From the NCBI RefSeq assembly GCF_014644435.1, contig NZ_BMKR01000030.1:1-64000 (forward strand): a stretch of 64,000 nucleotides of DNA, read 5' to 3'. The translations under genes and the position numbers were made by a program. Source of the DNA: Paenibacillus albidus (lineage in GTDB: Bacteria > Bacillota > Bacilli > Paenibacillales > Paenibacillaceae). Position 1 is the stretch's first letter. Each line of letters begins with the position of its first letter. This document shows, one piece after another, positions 24,404-32,478 of the stretch. A model generated the notes under the pieces. That model did not search any database and was not told the origin of the DNA. It worked only from the letters and a program-made list of their open reading frames with translations.

Positions 24404-25642
24404 TTGCGCCCGCTGATTGTCTTCGGCAACCCCGGCGACAAGCGGACAGGCGGCATACAGCAGGCGCGGCAGCGGCTGGGCCAGCCGCCTGCCCTTATTG
24501 TTCCGTATGCCGGGCTGCTGGAAGGCCGCACGCTGGAGGAACTGCTCGCCGCGCAGCAGCGGGAGCTGCCTTGGGCCGCGGCAGGCACCGCTCCGCCGCT
24601 GCTGCGGCTGGACTCTCCGGGCGGCAGCTTCGAGACCGAGCAGGCTCTGATCGCGCTCGGCTCTTCGGAGGCTGGGGATGTTGACGATGGCCTGCATCCT
24701 TTCGGCGCCAGACCCGACCCCCGGCCACTGGGCCTGGCAGCTGCCGGGCGGCTGAAGCCGCAACCCGGTGTGCTGCACCACCCGTCCCAGTGGTTCCGCG
24801 GCTACTGCCGGATGCTGGCCCGGCTCCAGCGGGAAGCTGCCGACATGTTCCCGCAGGCCCTATGGATCAATGACCCGGCGGAGATTGCCGCGATGACCGA
24901 CAAACGGCGGGCCCAGCAGATCCTGGCTGGCAGCGGAGTGCCGATTCCCCGGCCCTTGGAGGGTGGGCATGGGCCTGCAGATTATGCGTCGCTCCGCGAA
25001 GCCATGAGCATGCAGCGGATGCACCGCATCTTCATCAAACTGGCCTGCGGCTCAGCCGCGTCGGGTGTGATTGCCTATCAGATCAACCCAACTACCGGGG
25101 CCGAAATCGCCATCACCACGGTCGGAGTTGAGGACTATATTACCCGGCCCCCGCTCTACTACAATTCCGGCAAGCTGCGGCGCTACACCGACACCGCCTC
25201 CATCTCCGGCATCATCGACTGGCTGTGCCGCCACGGCGCTTATGCCGAGCAGTGGATCCCCAAAACCGGACCGGACGGCAGGTCCTTCGATGTCCGCCAG
25301 CTGGTGGTCAACGGGGAAGCCTGCCATGCCGTCGCCCGCGTCAGCCGCACGCCAATCACAAACCTGCATCTGCGCAGCAAGCGGATGTCCCTTGCGGAGG
25401 CCGGGCTGGGCGAAGAAACCCGGTCGCGCATCAGACGCACCGCTGAGGCGGCACTGGCTGCTTTTCCCCTCTCCGCCATAGCAGGTATCGACGTGCTCGT
25501 ATCGAAGAACTCGCAGCAGCCCTATGTCGCCGACGTGAACCCGTTCGGCGATTTGCTGTACGAGGTTGACTACCGGGGGTACGGCACCTATGAATGGGAG
25601 ATGAAGGTGCTCGCCGGACCATTAAAGGATGGATCACCATGA
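24404..25642 (+). CDS. STM4014 family protein, ATP-grasp-like ligase
   Basis: A 412-residue protein. The N-terminal part begins RPLIVFGNPGDKRTGGIQQA; the C-terminal 240 residues resemble an ATP-grasp fold: NDPAEIAAMTDKRRAQQILA, IFIKLACGSAASGV, FDVRQLVVNGEACHAVAR and YVADVNPFGD, which carry the lysine, nucleotide-binding and metal-binding positions. ATP-grasp enzymes join a carboxylate to an amine or thiol. The frame reaches back to 24332 inside the previous gene, but TTG at 24404, behind GGAG, gives a family-like start; this choice is moderately sure. The gene is visibly richer in GC than its flanks. It overlaps the next gene by four bases. Confidence 0.8.
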   Translation: MRPLIVFGNPGDKRTGGIQQARQRLGQPPALIVPYAGLLEGRTLEELLAAQQRELPWAAAGTAPPLLRLDSPGGSFETEQALIALGSSEAGDVDDGLHPFGARPDPRPLGLAAAGRLKPQPGVLHHPSQWFRGYCRMLARLQREAADMFPQALWINDPAEIAAMTDKRRAQQILAGSGVPIPRPLEGGHGPADYASLREAMSMQRMHRIFIKLACGSAASGVIAYQINPTTGAEIAITTVGVEDYITRPPLYYNSGKLRRYTDTASISGIIDWLCRHGAYAEQWIPKTGPDGRSFDVRQLVVNGEACHAVARVSRTPITNLHLRSKRMSLAEAGLGEETRSRIRRTAEAALAAFPLSAIAGIDVLVSKNSQQPYVADVNPFGDLLYEVDYRGYGTYEWEMKVLAGPLKDGSP

Positions 25643-26424
25643 CAGACATGAACACCATTGTCGGCACCCACGACATTGTAATGATTACACTGGATACCCT
25701 GCGTTATGACGCTGCGGTCCTGGAGGAGGCCAACTGCCCGAACCTGTGCGGAACCGGCCCCTGGGAGAAAAGGCATACACCCGGCAGCTTCACCTATGCC
25801 GCGCATCATGCTTTTTTCGGCGGCTTTCTGCCAACGCCGGCAACAACGGATAAGTCGGAGCATATCCGCATGTTCCATTCCCGGAATACCGGCCTGAAGA
25901 CCCACCCTCATACCTGGCTGTTCGACACGCCGGATATCGTCTCCGGCCTGGCGGCCGAGGGCTACCGGACGGTATGCATCGGCGGCGTGATTTTTTTCAC
26001 CAAAAAAAATCCGCTCGCCCGCGTGCTGCCCGGCTACTTCCAGCAGAGCTATTGGCGGATGACCTTCGGCGTCACCAACCCGCGCTCCACGGAGCATCAG
26101 GTGAACCATGCCCTCAAGCTGCTCGCGGGAACACCGCTTACGCAGCGGCTGTTCCTGTTCCTGAATGTTTCGGCCATTCATGGACCGAATTATTACTTTC
26201 TGCCGGGGGCCCGGAAGGATTCCGTCGACAGCCAGCGGGCGGCGCTCCGTTATGTGGACGGCGAGCTGGGCCGGCTGTTCGAAGCGCTGCGCGCACGCGG
26301 TAATCCGGTCTTCTGCCTGGCCTTTTCCGACCACGGCACAGCCTATGGCGAAGACGGCTATCAGGGACACCGGCTAGCCCATGAGACGGTCTGGAACGTC
26401 CCGTACCGTGAGTTCATCCTGTAA
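25639..26424 (+). CDS. STM4013/SEN3800 family hydrolase (alkaline phosphatase/sulfatase fold)
   Basis: A 261-residue protein of the alkaline phosphatase superfamily. VMITLDTLRYDA has the first metal-binding Asp and the nucleophile position (Thr), and FSDHGTAYGEDGYQGHRLAH the C-terminal Asp-His metal ligands. It lacks the CxPxR sulfatase signature, so a formylglycine-type sulfatase is unlikely; a phosphodiesterase, phosphatase or phosphotransferase fits better. It is short for the superfamily. ATG at 25639 overlaps the previous stop (ATGA). The next gene follows after 58 bases. Confidence 0.82.
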   Translation: MTDMNTIVGTHDIVMITLDTLRYDAAVLEEANCPNLCGTGPWEKRHTPGSFTYAAHHAFFGGFLPTPATTDKSEHIRMFHSRNTGLKTHPHTWLFDTPDIVSGLAAEGYRTVCIGGVIFFTKKNPLARVLPGYFQQSYWRMTFGVTNPRSTEHQVNHALKLLAGTPLTQRLFLFLNVSAIHGPNYYFLPGARKDSVDSQRAALRYVDGELGRLFEALRARGNPVFCLAFSDHGTAYGEDGYQGHRLAHETVWNVPYREFIL

Positions 26425-26482
26425 TGGGAGCCTCAACAGGCCATTTTAGCTTGAAGTTATTCCGAAAGGAGAGAGTACTGTT

Positions 26483-27868
26483 ATGACGTCACCGCTACAT
26501 CCTCCGCTCCTCCATAGGGAAGATCTATTGTCCCTCTCCGGGGAGAAAGTCCGGCAATGGAAAGCGGACATTACCGCTTCACCTTACCGCTCTTATCTGT
26601 ACTCCTATCCGCATAAAACCGCCTACGGCGACCTTCAGCCGCCGCTGCCGCTTGCCGAATTGTGGCAAAGCGAGCCGGCGGAGTCTTTTTTCCTTTATAT
26701 GCATATCCCGTTTTGCGGCGCGCGCTGCGGATTCTGCAACCTGTTCACGCTGCCGGACAAACGCGCCGATGTGCACACCCGCTACGTGGACGCGCTGGAG
26801 CGCCAGGCACGGGAATGGTCGGCGTTCACCGGGCATAAACCTTTTGCCCGCTTCGCCATCGGCGGCGGTACGCCCACGCTGCTTGCAGCGGATCAGCTTC
26901 GCCGCCTGTTCAGCATCGCTGTGGACATCATGGGGCTGGACACCGGCACAACCTCCATCTCGGTGGAGACTTCGCCCGAGACGATCTCTGTGGAGAAGCT
27001 GGATATTCTGAAGGATGCGGCGGTAGACCGGGTAAGCATGGGCATCCAGAGCTTTGTGGCTGCCGAATCGGCGGCGATCTACCGTCCGCAGCAGCCGGAC
27101 GAGGTCTACCGGGCGCTTGAGCTGCTTGGCCGGTACGATTTTCCGGTTCTGAATCTGGACTTAATCTATGGCCTGCCTGGACAAACCGTGGAATCCTGGG
27201 TGTATTCGCTGAACCGGGCGCTGGCTTATGCGCCTGAAGAAATCTTCATTTATCCGCTGTATACACGGGAGCATACCATCGTCAAGCCGGATACGATCCG
27301 CCTGCAGGAAGATATCCGTATCGAGTGCTACAACGCGGCCTGCGAGCTGCTTGAGCAGCACGGCTACCGCCAGTATTCGATGCGCCGGTTCGCCAAGGAG
27401 GCGGCCGGAACGGACAAGCCGATCCTCGATTACAGCTGCCAGGAAGAAGGCATGGTTGGGCTGGGTTGCGGCGCACGTTCCTATACCCGGAATGTTCATT
27501 ATGCCTCACGCTACGGAGTCAGCCGCAAAGCCACGGAAAGCATCATCGCCGACTATGTGGCAGCCGAACATTATGATACTGCCGATTATGGCATTATGCT
27601 GAGCCTCGGGGAGCAGAAACGGCGTTTTATTCTCAAAGCCATCCTGCACAGTGAAGGTCTGGCGCTTACCGACTATAGCGGACGTTTCGGAACAACGGTC
27701 TGGCAGGATTTCCCAGAGCTCGCCCTGCTGCCAGCTTCGGGTCTTGCCCGGGAAACGGATGGCGTGCTGAGACTGACTCCGGAAGGGCTGGGCTACTCCG
27801 ACTCGATCGGTGACTGGTTCATCTCCGGTGAGATTCGCGGCCGCATGGAAAGGTTCGTCCTGCCATGA
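26483..27868 (+). CDS. STM4012 family radical SAM protein (HemW/HemN-like)
   Basis: A 461-residue radical SAM enzyme. HIPFCGARCGFCNLF holds the CxxxCxxC cluster motif at residues about 76-83, preceded by YMHIPFC as in HemW; FAIGGGTPTLL and VDRVSMGIQSF match the SAM-binding and barrel motifs of the oxygen-independent coproporphyrinogen-oxidase group. The C-terminal HemN_C-like domain is also present (LHSEGLALTDYSGRFG). The haem-pathway role is doubtful because of the operon; related enzymes act as methylases or cyclopropanases. The ATG follows AAAGGAGAG, and the stop overlaps the next ATG by four bases. Confidence 0.87.
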   Translation: MTSPLHPPLLHREDLLSLSGEKVRQWKADITASPYRSYLYSYPHKTAYGDLQPPLPLAELWQSEPAESFFLYMHIPFCGARCGFCNLFTLPDKRADVHTRYVDALERQAREWSAFTGHKPFARFAIGGGTPTLLAADQLRRLFSIAVDIMGLDTGTTSISVETSPETISVEKLDILKDAAVDRVSMGIQSFVAAESAAIYRPQQPDEVYRALELLGRYDFPVLNLDLIYGLPGQTVESWVYSLNRALAYAPEEIFIYPLYTREHTIVKPDTIRLQEDIRIECYNAACELLEQHGYRQYSMRRFAKEAAGTDKPILDYSCQEEGMVGLGCGARSYTRNVHYASRYGVSRKATESIIADYVAAEHYDTADYGIMLSLGEQKRRFILKAILHSEGLALTDYSGRFGTTVWQDFPELALLPASGLARETDGVLRLTPEGLGYSDSIGDWFISGEIRGRMERFVLP

Positions 27869-28731
27869 AGGCCGTGCTGTATTACCGGGGTTCCCTTACA
27901 TCCTGCAATTATGACTGCCCCTATTGTCCTTTCGGCAAAACAAGGGACAGCGCCGCCACACTCGCCAAAGACCGCGAGGGCGTGGAGAGGTTCGTGCAAT
28001 GGGCGGGGGAACAAGGCGCTGCGGGCCACCGGCTGTCGATCTTTTTTAATCCGTATGGAGAAGGTCTCATTCACCGCTGGTACAAAAAAGCGCTGGCCGA
28101 CTTAAGCGCCATGGACCATGTCGACAAGGTCGCTATTCAGACCAATCTGTCAGCAGATTTAAGCTTTATTTCAGAGCTTCAGAAAGAAAAAACCGCCTTC
28201 TGGGCCACTTACCACCCGGGTCAGGTGCGGGAAGAGACATTTTTGGCGCAATGCCTGACCTTGCACCGCCATGGAGTTCCGTTCAGTGTGGGCAGCGTGG
28301 GCATCCGTACCGCTTTTGCAGCGCTCTCCTCGCTGCGGGCAGTTCTGCCGGAGGATATCTATCTGTGGGTAAATGCCTACAAGGACAGGCCGGACTATTA
28401 TACCGCCGAGGATCTCGTTTTCCTCAGCGGGATCGATCCGCATTTCGGCCTAAATGCCAGAGATTATGAAAGCCTTGGCCAAGCCTGCCAGGCGGGCAGC
28501 AGTGTATTTTATGTTCAGGGTGCCGGACGCGTCAAACGCTGCTACAAGGACAGAAGCGTCATCGGCAACCTGTACCGTGACGGTCTGGAAGGCCTTTCGG
28601 CCAAGCGGGCCTGCCGCATGAACCTGTGCGATTGTTATATCGGCTATATTCACATGCCTGGACTGGAGCTGCATAAGGTCTACGGCTCGGGCCTGCTGGA
28701 GCGGATTCCTTATGGAGTGCCAAGCCCATGA
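27865..28731 (+). CDS. STM4011 family radical SAM protein
   Basis: A 288-residue radical SAM enzyme, shorter than its neighbour. CNYDCPYCPFGK (residues about 14-25) is the SAM cluster motif; NPYGEGLIHRWY and QTNLSADLSF correspond to barrel strands. Four further cysteines near the C-terminus (RVKRCYKDR; KRACRMNLCDCYIGY) could bind an additional iron-sulfur cluster, as in SPASM-type enzymes that modify peptides. Both flanking junctions are four-base overlaps, so it is translated with STM4012 and the CysC-like kinase. Substrate unknown. Confidence 0.85.
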   Translation: MKAVLYYRGSLTSCNYDCPYCPFGKTRDSAATLAKDREGVERFVQWAGEQGAAGHRLSIFFNPYGEGLIHRWYKKALADLSAMDHVDKVAIQTNLSADLSFISELQKEKTAFWATYHPGQVREETFLAQCLTLHRHGVPFSVGSVGIRTAFAALSSLRAVLPEDIYLWVNAYKDRPDYYTAEDLVFLSGIDPHFGLNARDYESLGQACQAGSSVFYVQGAGRVKRCYKDRSVIGNLYRDGLEGLSAKRACRMNLCDCYIGYIHMPGLELHKVYGSGLLERIPYGVPSP

Positions 28732-29252
28732 GCCGCCGGAGCAAACAAGCACCCGTCCTGTGGCTGACCGGCCTCTCCGGGGCCGGCAAGAGCACGATCG
28801 CTTCCCTGCTCACAGAGAAGCTCCGGGAGCAGGGACGGGCCGTCGAATGGCTCGACGGCGACGAGCTGCGCAGCAGCATCTGCAAAGGCCTCGGCTTCAG
28901 CCGGGAGGACCGGATGGAGAATATCCGCCGGGCTGTATACATCGCCGGACTGCTTAGCCGCAATGACGTGATCCCCATCGTCTCCGTCATCAGTCCTTAC
29001 CGGGAAATGCGGGAATACGCCCGCCGGACACTTCCCCGGTACATGGAGGTGTTCGTAGACTGTCCGCTTGAGATCTGTGAGCAGCGTGATGTCAAAGGAC
29101 TCTACGCTAAAGCGCGTTCCGGTGAAATCCCCGCTTTTACCGGAATCTCCGACCCTTATGAGATTCCGGCACAACCCGAGCTCACTCTGCGTACGGCAGA
29201 GCAGACCACGGAAGAATGTGTGGCTGCGGTGCTGCAATTGCTCACGGAATAA
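28728..29252 (+). CDS. cysC: Adenylylsulfate kinase-like (CysC family) kinase
   Basis: A 174-residue APS-kinase-family protein: Walker A GLSGAGKST (residues about 15-23), the DGDELRSSICKGLGFSREDR substrate motif, NIRRAVYIAGLL, and the lid PLEICEQRDVKGLYAKARSG. By family it transfers a phosphate to the 3' hydroxyl of adenylyl sulfate. No sulfate adenylyltransferase or other assimilation gene is in the window, and the gene is locked by a four-base overlap to STM4011, so a different hydroxyl substrate is plausible; CysC relatives in capsule synthesis phosphorylate a nucleotide phosphoramidate. Last gene of the six-gene operon. Confidence 0.85.
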   Translation: MSRRSKQAPVLWLTGLSGAGKSTIASLLTEKLREQGRAVEWLDGDELRSSICKGLGFSREDRMENIRRAVYIAGLLSRNDVIPIVSVISPYREMREYARRTLPRYMEVFVDCPLEICEQRDVKGLYAKARSGEIPAFTGISDPYEIPAQPELTLRTAEQTTEECVAAVLQLLTE

Positions 29253-29305
29253 ACCGTGCTGCCCGCTGCAGAATGTCAGGGCTGTGTTAAATTTCAAGAA
29301 AAAAG

Positions 29306-29335
29306 ACCCTGCCGGAGATTTCGGACAGGGTTTTT
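29306..29335 (+). terminator. Terminator of the STM4015-cysC operon
   Basis: ACCCTGCCGGA, ATT-containing loop, TCGGACAGGGT followed by TTTT: an 11-base stem with one bulge, 54 bases past the CysC stop. Confidence 0.8.
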
Positions 29336-29416
29336 GGGACCGGCGTGGAATAAGAAGGGAGAGCCCAAACCTGCCTGGGCATCCTTAAAAAAGATAAGTT
29401 GGAGGGAATTCAATTC

Positions 29417-30154
29417 ATGAGCAGTCTAATAAATTTTGCCCACCGCGGCGCATCGGCGGCCTGTCCGGAGAACACGATGGCGGCCTTCCGCAAAGCGCTG
29501 GTACTGGGTGCAACCGGTATTGAAACAGATGTTCAAATGACCCGGGATGGTGCACTTGTCCTCATTCATGATGAGACGTTGGACCGTACGACGAACAGCA
29601 CCGGGTATATCAAGGACAAGACCCTGCGCGAAGTGCTGGAGGCCGATGCCGGCTCCTGGTTCAGCGAGCAGTTCAAGAACGAGCCTGTCCCTGTGCTTGA
29701 GGATCTGCTGGAGCTGCTGCAGGCGGAGGACACTATTCTGAATATCGAGCTCAAGAATGGCACATTCCTGTATCCGGGGATGGAGGAGAAGGTCATTGCT
29801 GCTGTGAGAGCTTTTGGTATGAGCGACCGGGTTGTGCTGTCGAGCTTTAATCATTATTCGCTGGCCTACTGCAAATCGCTGGCGCCGGAGATCCGCACCG
29901 GTATTTTGTATATGGAGGGGCTTTACCGCCCATGGGATTACGCCGCTACGCTTTCAGCCGATGCGCTGCATGCCAATCATCAAGCGGTCCTTCCCGAATT
30001 CGTCGCAGCGGCAGCAGAGCTAGGCATTGTCTACCATCCTTTTACCGTCAACGACCCCGACCGGATGAAATTCCTGATCGAAGCGGGCGTGTCGGGAATT
30101 ATTACCGATCATCCGGACCTGCTCGCCGGACTGCTGGCTGACAAGGGAGCGTGA
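29417..30154 (+). CDS. Glycerophosphodiester phosphodiesterase
   Basis: A 245-residue cytosolic GDPD (UgpQ-type), hydrolysing glycerophosphodiesters to glycerol-3-phosphate and an alcohol. FAHRGASAACPENTM has the first catalytic His, GIETDVQMTRDGALVLIHDE the metal-binding E/D pair and second His, LDRTTNSTG follows, and ILNIELKNG the third acidic motif. ATG at 29417 lies behind GGAGGG; the frame start at 29399 overlaps that site and is rejected. No signal peptide. The gene is followed at 4 bases by a transporter, which may import or export the related metabolite. Confidence 0.9.
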   Translation: MSSLINFAHRGASAACPENTMAAFRKALVLGATGIETDVQMTRDGALVLIHDETLDRTTNSTGYIKDKTLREVLEADAGSWFSEQFKNEPVPVLEDLLELLQAEDTILNIELKNGTFLYPGMEEKVIAAVRAFGMSDRVVLSSFNHYSLAYCKSLAPEIRTGILYMEGLYRPWDYAATLSADALHANHQAVLPEFVAAAAELGIVYHPFTVNDPDRMKFLIEAGVSGIITDHPDLLAGLLADKGA

Positions 30155-30158
30155 ATGC

Positions 30159-31415
30159 GTGAAAAAGATCTGGCTGCTCGGTTTCGGCTTTTTCAGCATC
30201 AGCATTACGTGGAGCTTATATAACGCGTTTGTTCCTTTTTTCCTGGAAAAGTATGTACACAGTGTAGCCCTGATCAGTTTCTTGATGACCCTTGATAATT
30301 ACTTCGCCTTGTTCCTTCAGCCGTGGATCGGCAACCGCAGCGACCGTACCGTTACCCGGTATGGGCGCAGAATGCCTTATCTAATGATCGGCATGCCTGC
30401 CGCCGCAGTGCTGACCCTGCTGATTCCGTATCATACGGGACTGTTCACGCTGCTGCTGTTCATGATGCTGATGAATCTGGCCATGAGCTTATACCGTTCG
30501 CCGACCGTTGCGCTGATGCCCGATATTACCCCGGATGCACAGCGGACGAAGGCCAACGGACTGATTAACTTCATGGGCGGCTTCGGGTCGATTCTGGCCT
30601 TTGGTGCAGGCTCCATTCTGTATGCCTCAAACCCTGCGCTGCCGTTTATCGCAGCCGGAATGATCACGCTGTTATGCCTTTTTATCGTATCTCGTTATAT
30701 CAAGGAGGACCGGGACGGCATCCATGGGGACAACACATTAACCCCGGCAACAGCAGCCGCTGTCGATCCAGCCCACGGCGTCGTCGCCGTTCCCGGGAAA
30801 TCCTCCCGGATCTCATTCAAAAAACAATTGGACCGCACAACGGTATTTCTGCTGGCGGCCATATTTTTCTGGTTCGTAGCCTATCAGGGGGTAGAGACCC
30901 TTTTTACCCTTTATGGCAAAAATCATCTGGGCTTAAGTGAAAAGGCAGCCTCCTTCTCCCTCACGTTCTTCTCGCTCGCTTTCGTACTGTTCGCCATCCC
31001 TAGCGGCTGGCTGGGCGGGCGGTTCGGGAAGAAAAAGCTCATCATCATCGGGGTCTGCGGGCTGATGCTGGTCTTTGCGCTGGTTGGCTTTGCACGCGAT
31101 CTGCCGGTACTGCGGGGCCTATTGCTGCTCGGCGGCATGTTCTGGGCCTGCATCAATATCAATTCCTATCCCTACGTAGTCGCTACAGGGACTGAGGAGA
31201 GCATCGGCACACGGACGGGCATGTATTATCTGGTGTCCTCCCTGGCGGCGATCAGCTCCCCTCCCATCCTGGGGCTGCTGATTGATCTATTCGGCTATGC
31301 CGTTCTCTTCTACTGTGCAGCGGCCAGTATGGCGGTCGCGCTGCTCTGCCTGCTCCTGATGAAAGAGCGCAGGAAAAGCGTGAATTTACCACAAGCTCCA
31401 GGCGCGGGAGCTTAA
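30159..31415 (+). CDS. MFS transporter of the SLC45/GPH type
   Basis: A 418-residue transporter with about twelve membrane segments. The start (FFSISITWSLYNAFVPFFLE) and the motif GNRSDRTVTRYGRRMPYL between segments 2 and 3 are characteristic of SLC45-like sugar transporters, repeated in degenerate form in the second half (GWLGGRFGKKKLIIIG). The GTG start follows AAGGGAG four bases after the GDPD gene's end, so the pair is an operon. Substrate unknown, perhaps a glycoside or glycerophospho compound. Confidence 0.83.
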   Translation: MKKIWLLGFGFFSISITWSLYNAFVPFFLEKYVHSVALISFLMTLDNYFALFLQPWIGNRSDRTVTRYGRRMPYLMIGMPAAAVLTLLIPYHTGLFTLLLFMMLMNLAMSLYRSPTVALMPDITPDAQRTKANGLINFMGGFGSILAFGAGSILYASNPALPFIAAGMITLLCLFIVSRYIKEDRDGIHGDNTLTPATAAAVDPAHGVVAVPGKSSRISFKKQLDRTTVFLLAAIFFWFVAYQGVETLFTLYGKNHLGLSEKAASFSLTFFSLAFVLFAIPSGWLGGRFGKKKLIIIGVCGLMLVFALVGFARDLPVLRGLLLLGGMFWACININSYPYVVATGTEESIGTRTGMYYLVSSLAAISSPPILGLLIDLFGYAVLFYCAAASMAVALLCLLLMKERRKSVNLPQAPGAGA

Positions 31416-31420
31416 CATTT

Positions 31421-31480
31421 AAGGGCTGCCCCGTGAGCTATGTACCTAAGTACATGGCGGCTGGAGCAGCCCTTTTGTTT
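31421..31480. terminator. Bidirectional terminator
   Basis: AAGGGCTGCC...GGAGCAGCCCTTTT with a long inner hairpin of GTAC-containing arms, between the convergent transporter and GGDEF genes. Confidence 0.78.
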
Positions 31481-31498
31481 GGTGTGCATGGCCGGCAC

Positions 31499-32350
31499 TC
31501 ACTTGGCCTTGAAATTGCCATACCATTTGGCATAATCTGCGTTTGCCGTATCCGGCTTGTAGACGGAATACCGTCCGGTGCCAAGCTGTTTGGCGTTGTA
31601 CATCGCGGTGTCGGCCTCTTTGAGCAGCCGGCCGCGTTCGGTTTTGCCGTGGCTTAATGTAATCCCGATACTGGCTGACACGAACAGATGATGCTGCTCC
31701 AGCTTGTATTTGCAGGTCGTTGTCTCCAGAATCTTCACAGCCAGCTGTTCAGCTTCCTTCTGGCTGCACCGCTTGGCGACAATGACAAACTCGTCCCCGC
31801 CTACCCGAAAAATATGACGTTTCCCTTTGCTGGAGAACTGGCTCAGCTTGCCCCCTACCGCTTCCAGCAGCAGATCGCCTACATGATGCCCAAGCGTATC
31901 ATTAATGGATTTAAAGCGGTTCAGATCGAGAAACAAAACGGCCAGCTGTTCGTTTTCCTTGCAGTGATCCCAGAAGTGGTCCATGCCGTTTTTATTCAGC
32001 AGGCCGGTTAAGGCGTCTTTGTAGGCCAGTTCTTTCAGTTGGTCCCTCTCCCCCAGCAGCAGCCGCAGCCGCGAGAACAGAAACAGCAGCACGGCAATGG
32101 TTATGCCGTAGACCGCATAGGGAAACAGAACCCCCTCCCGGAAATCTGGTTTCCCCTGCAAGGACAACGAGCCCAGGGCATGCATCGTCCAGAGCCCAAC
32201 ACCTATAATAATAACCACTACGCCGGTTCGCAGCGCTTTGGTTCTTTGCGTTAAACTGGGAATCCCCAGGATCAAGAGTACCGAGTAGACTGCAATTCCA
32301 GCGATCAGTATGGAGGACATGGCCAGTAGGTAATTTTGTACTTCTTCCAT
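31499..32350 (-). CDS. Membrane diguanylate cyclase (GGDEF domain)
   Basis: A 283-residue protein with three N-terminal membrane segments (SSILIAGIAVYSVLLILGI; LRTGVVVIIIGVGLWTMHAL; FPYAVYGITIAVLLFLF) and a C-terminal GGDEF domain. The active-site motif RVGGDEFVIV is intact, preceded by DLNRFKSINDTLGH and with no RxxD inhibitory site seen at the usual place. It should make cyclic di-GMP. The ATG at 32350 has AAGGA at ten bases; the GTG at 32359 is too near to it. A single gene with its own promoter. Confidence 0.88.
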   Translation of the reverse strand: MEEVQNYLLAMSSILIAGIAVYSVLLILGIPSLTQRTKALRTGVVVIIIGVGLWTMHALGSLSLQGKPDFREGVLFPYAVYGITIAVLLFLFSRLRLLLGERDQLKELAYKDALTGLLNKNGMDHFWDHCKENEQLAVLFLDLNRFKSINDTLGHHVGDLLLEAVGGKLSQFSSKGKRHIFRVGGDEFVIVAKRCSQKEAEQLAVKILETTTCKYKLEQHHLFVSASIGITLSHGKTERGRLLKEADTAMYNAKQLGTGRYSVYKPDTANADYAKWYGNFKAK

Positions 32351-32377
32351 TAACTGCACTTCCTTTGTTGTTGTCGT

Positions 32378-32406
32378 ATAATAAAAGCATTAGCCCGGCA
32401 GTTTAA
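32378..32406 (-). promoter_or_regulatory. Promoter of the GGDEF gene
   Basis: On the minus strand TTAAAC, 17 bases, TATTAT, 28 bases before the start codon. It lies in the divergent gap shared with the Vat gene. Confidence 0.5.
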
Positions 32407-32478
32407 GTGTACATTCACTCGGTTGGACATTTTCTGAACGCAGCAAGTGATTTTTTATTTCAAAGGAGGTCTTTCACC

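Noticed and set aside
25639-26424. Formylglycine-type sulfatase paired with CysC
   Set aside because: The CxPxR maturation signature is absent; the nucleophile position is Thr, which fits phosphatase or phosphodiesterase types.
26483-27868. Coproporphyrinogen III dehydrogenase (hemN)
   Set aside because: The radical SAM motif and folds match the HemW/HemN group, but the operon partners are STM40xx genes, not haem genes.
28710-29297. 195-codon minus-strand frame opposite cysC
   Set aside because: Complement of the CysC-like gene; no motifs and no ribosome binding site.
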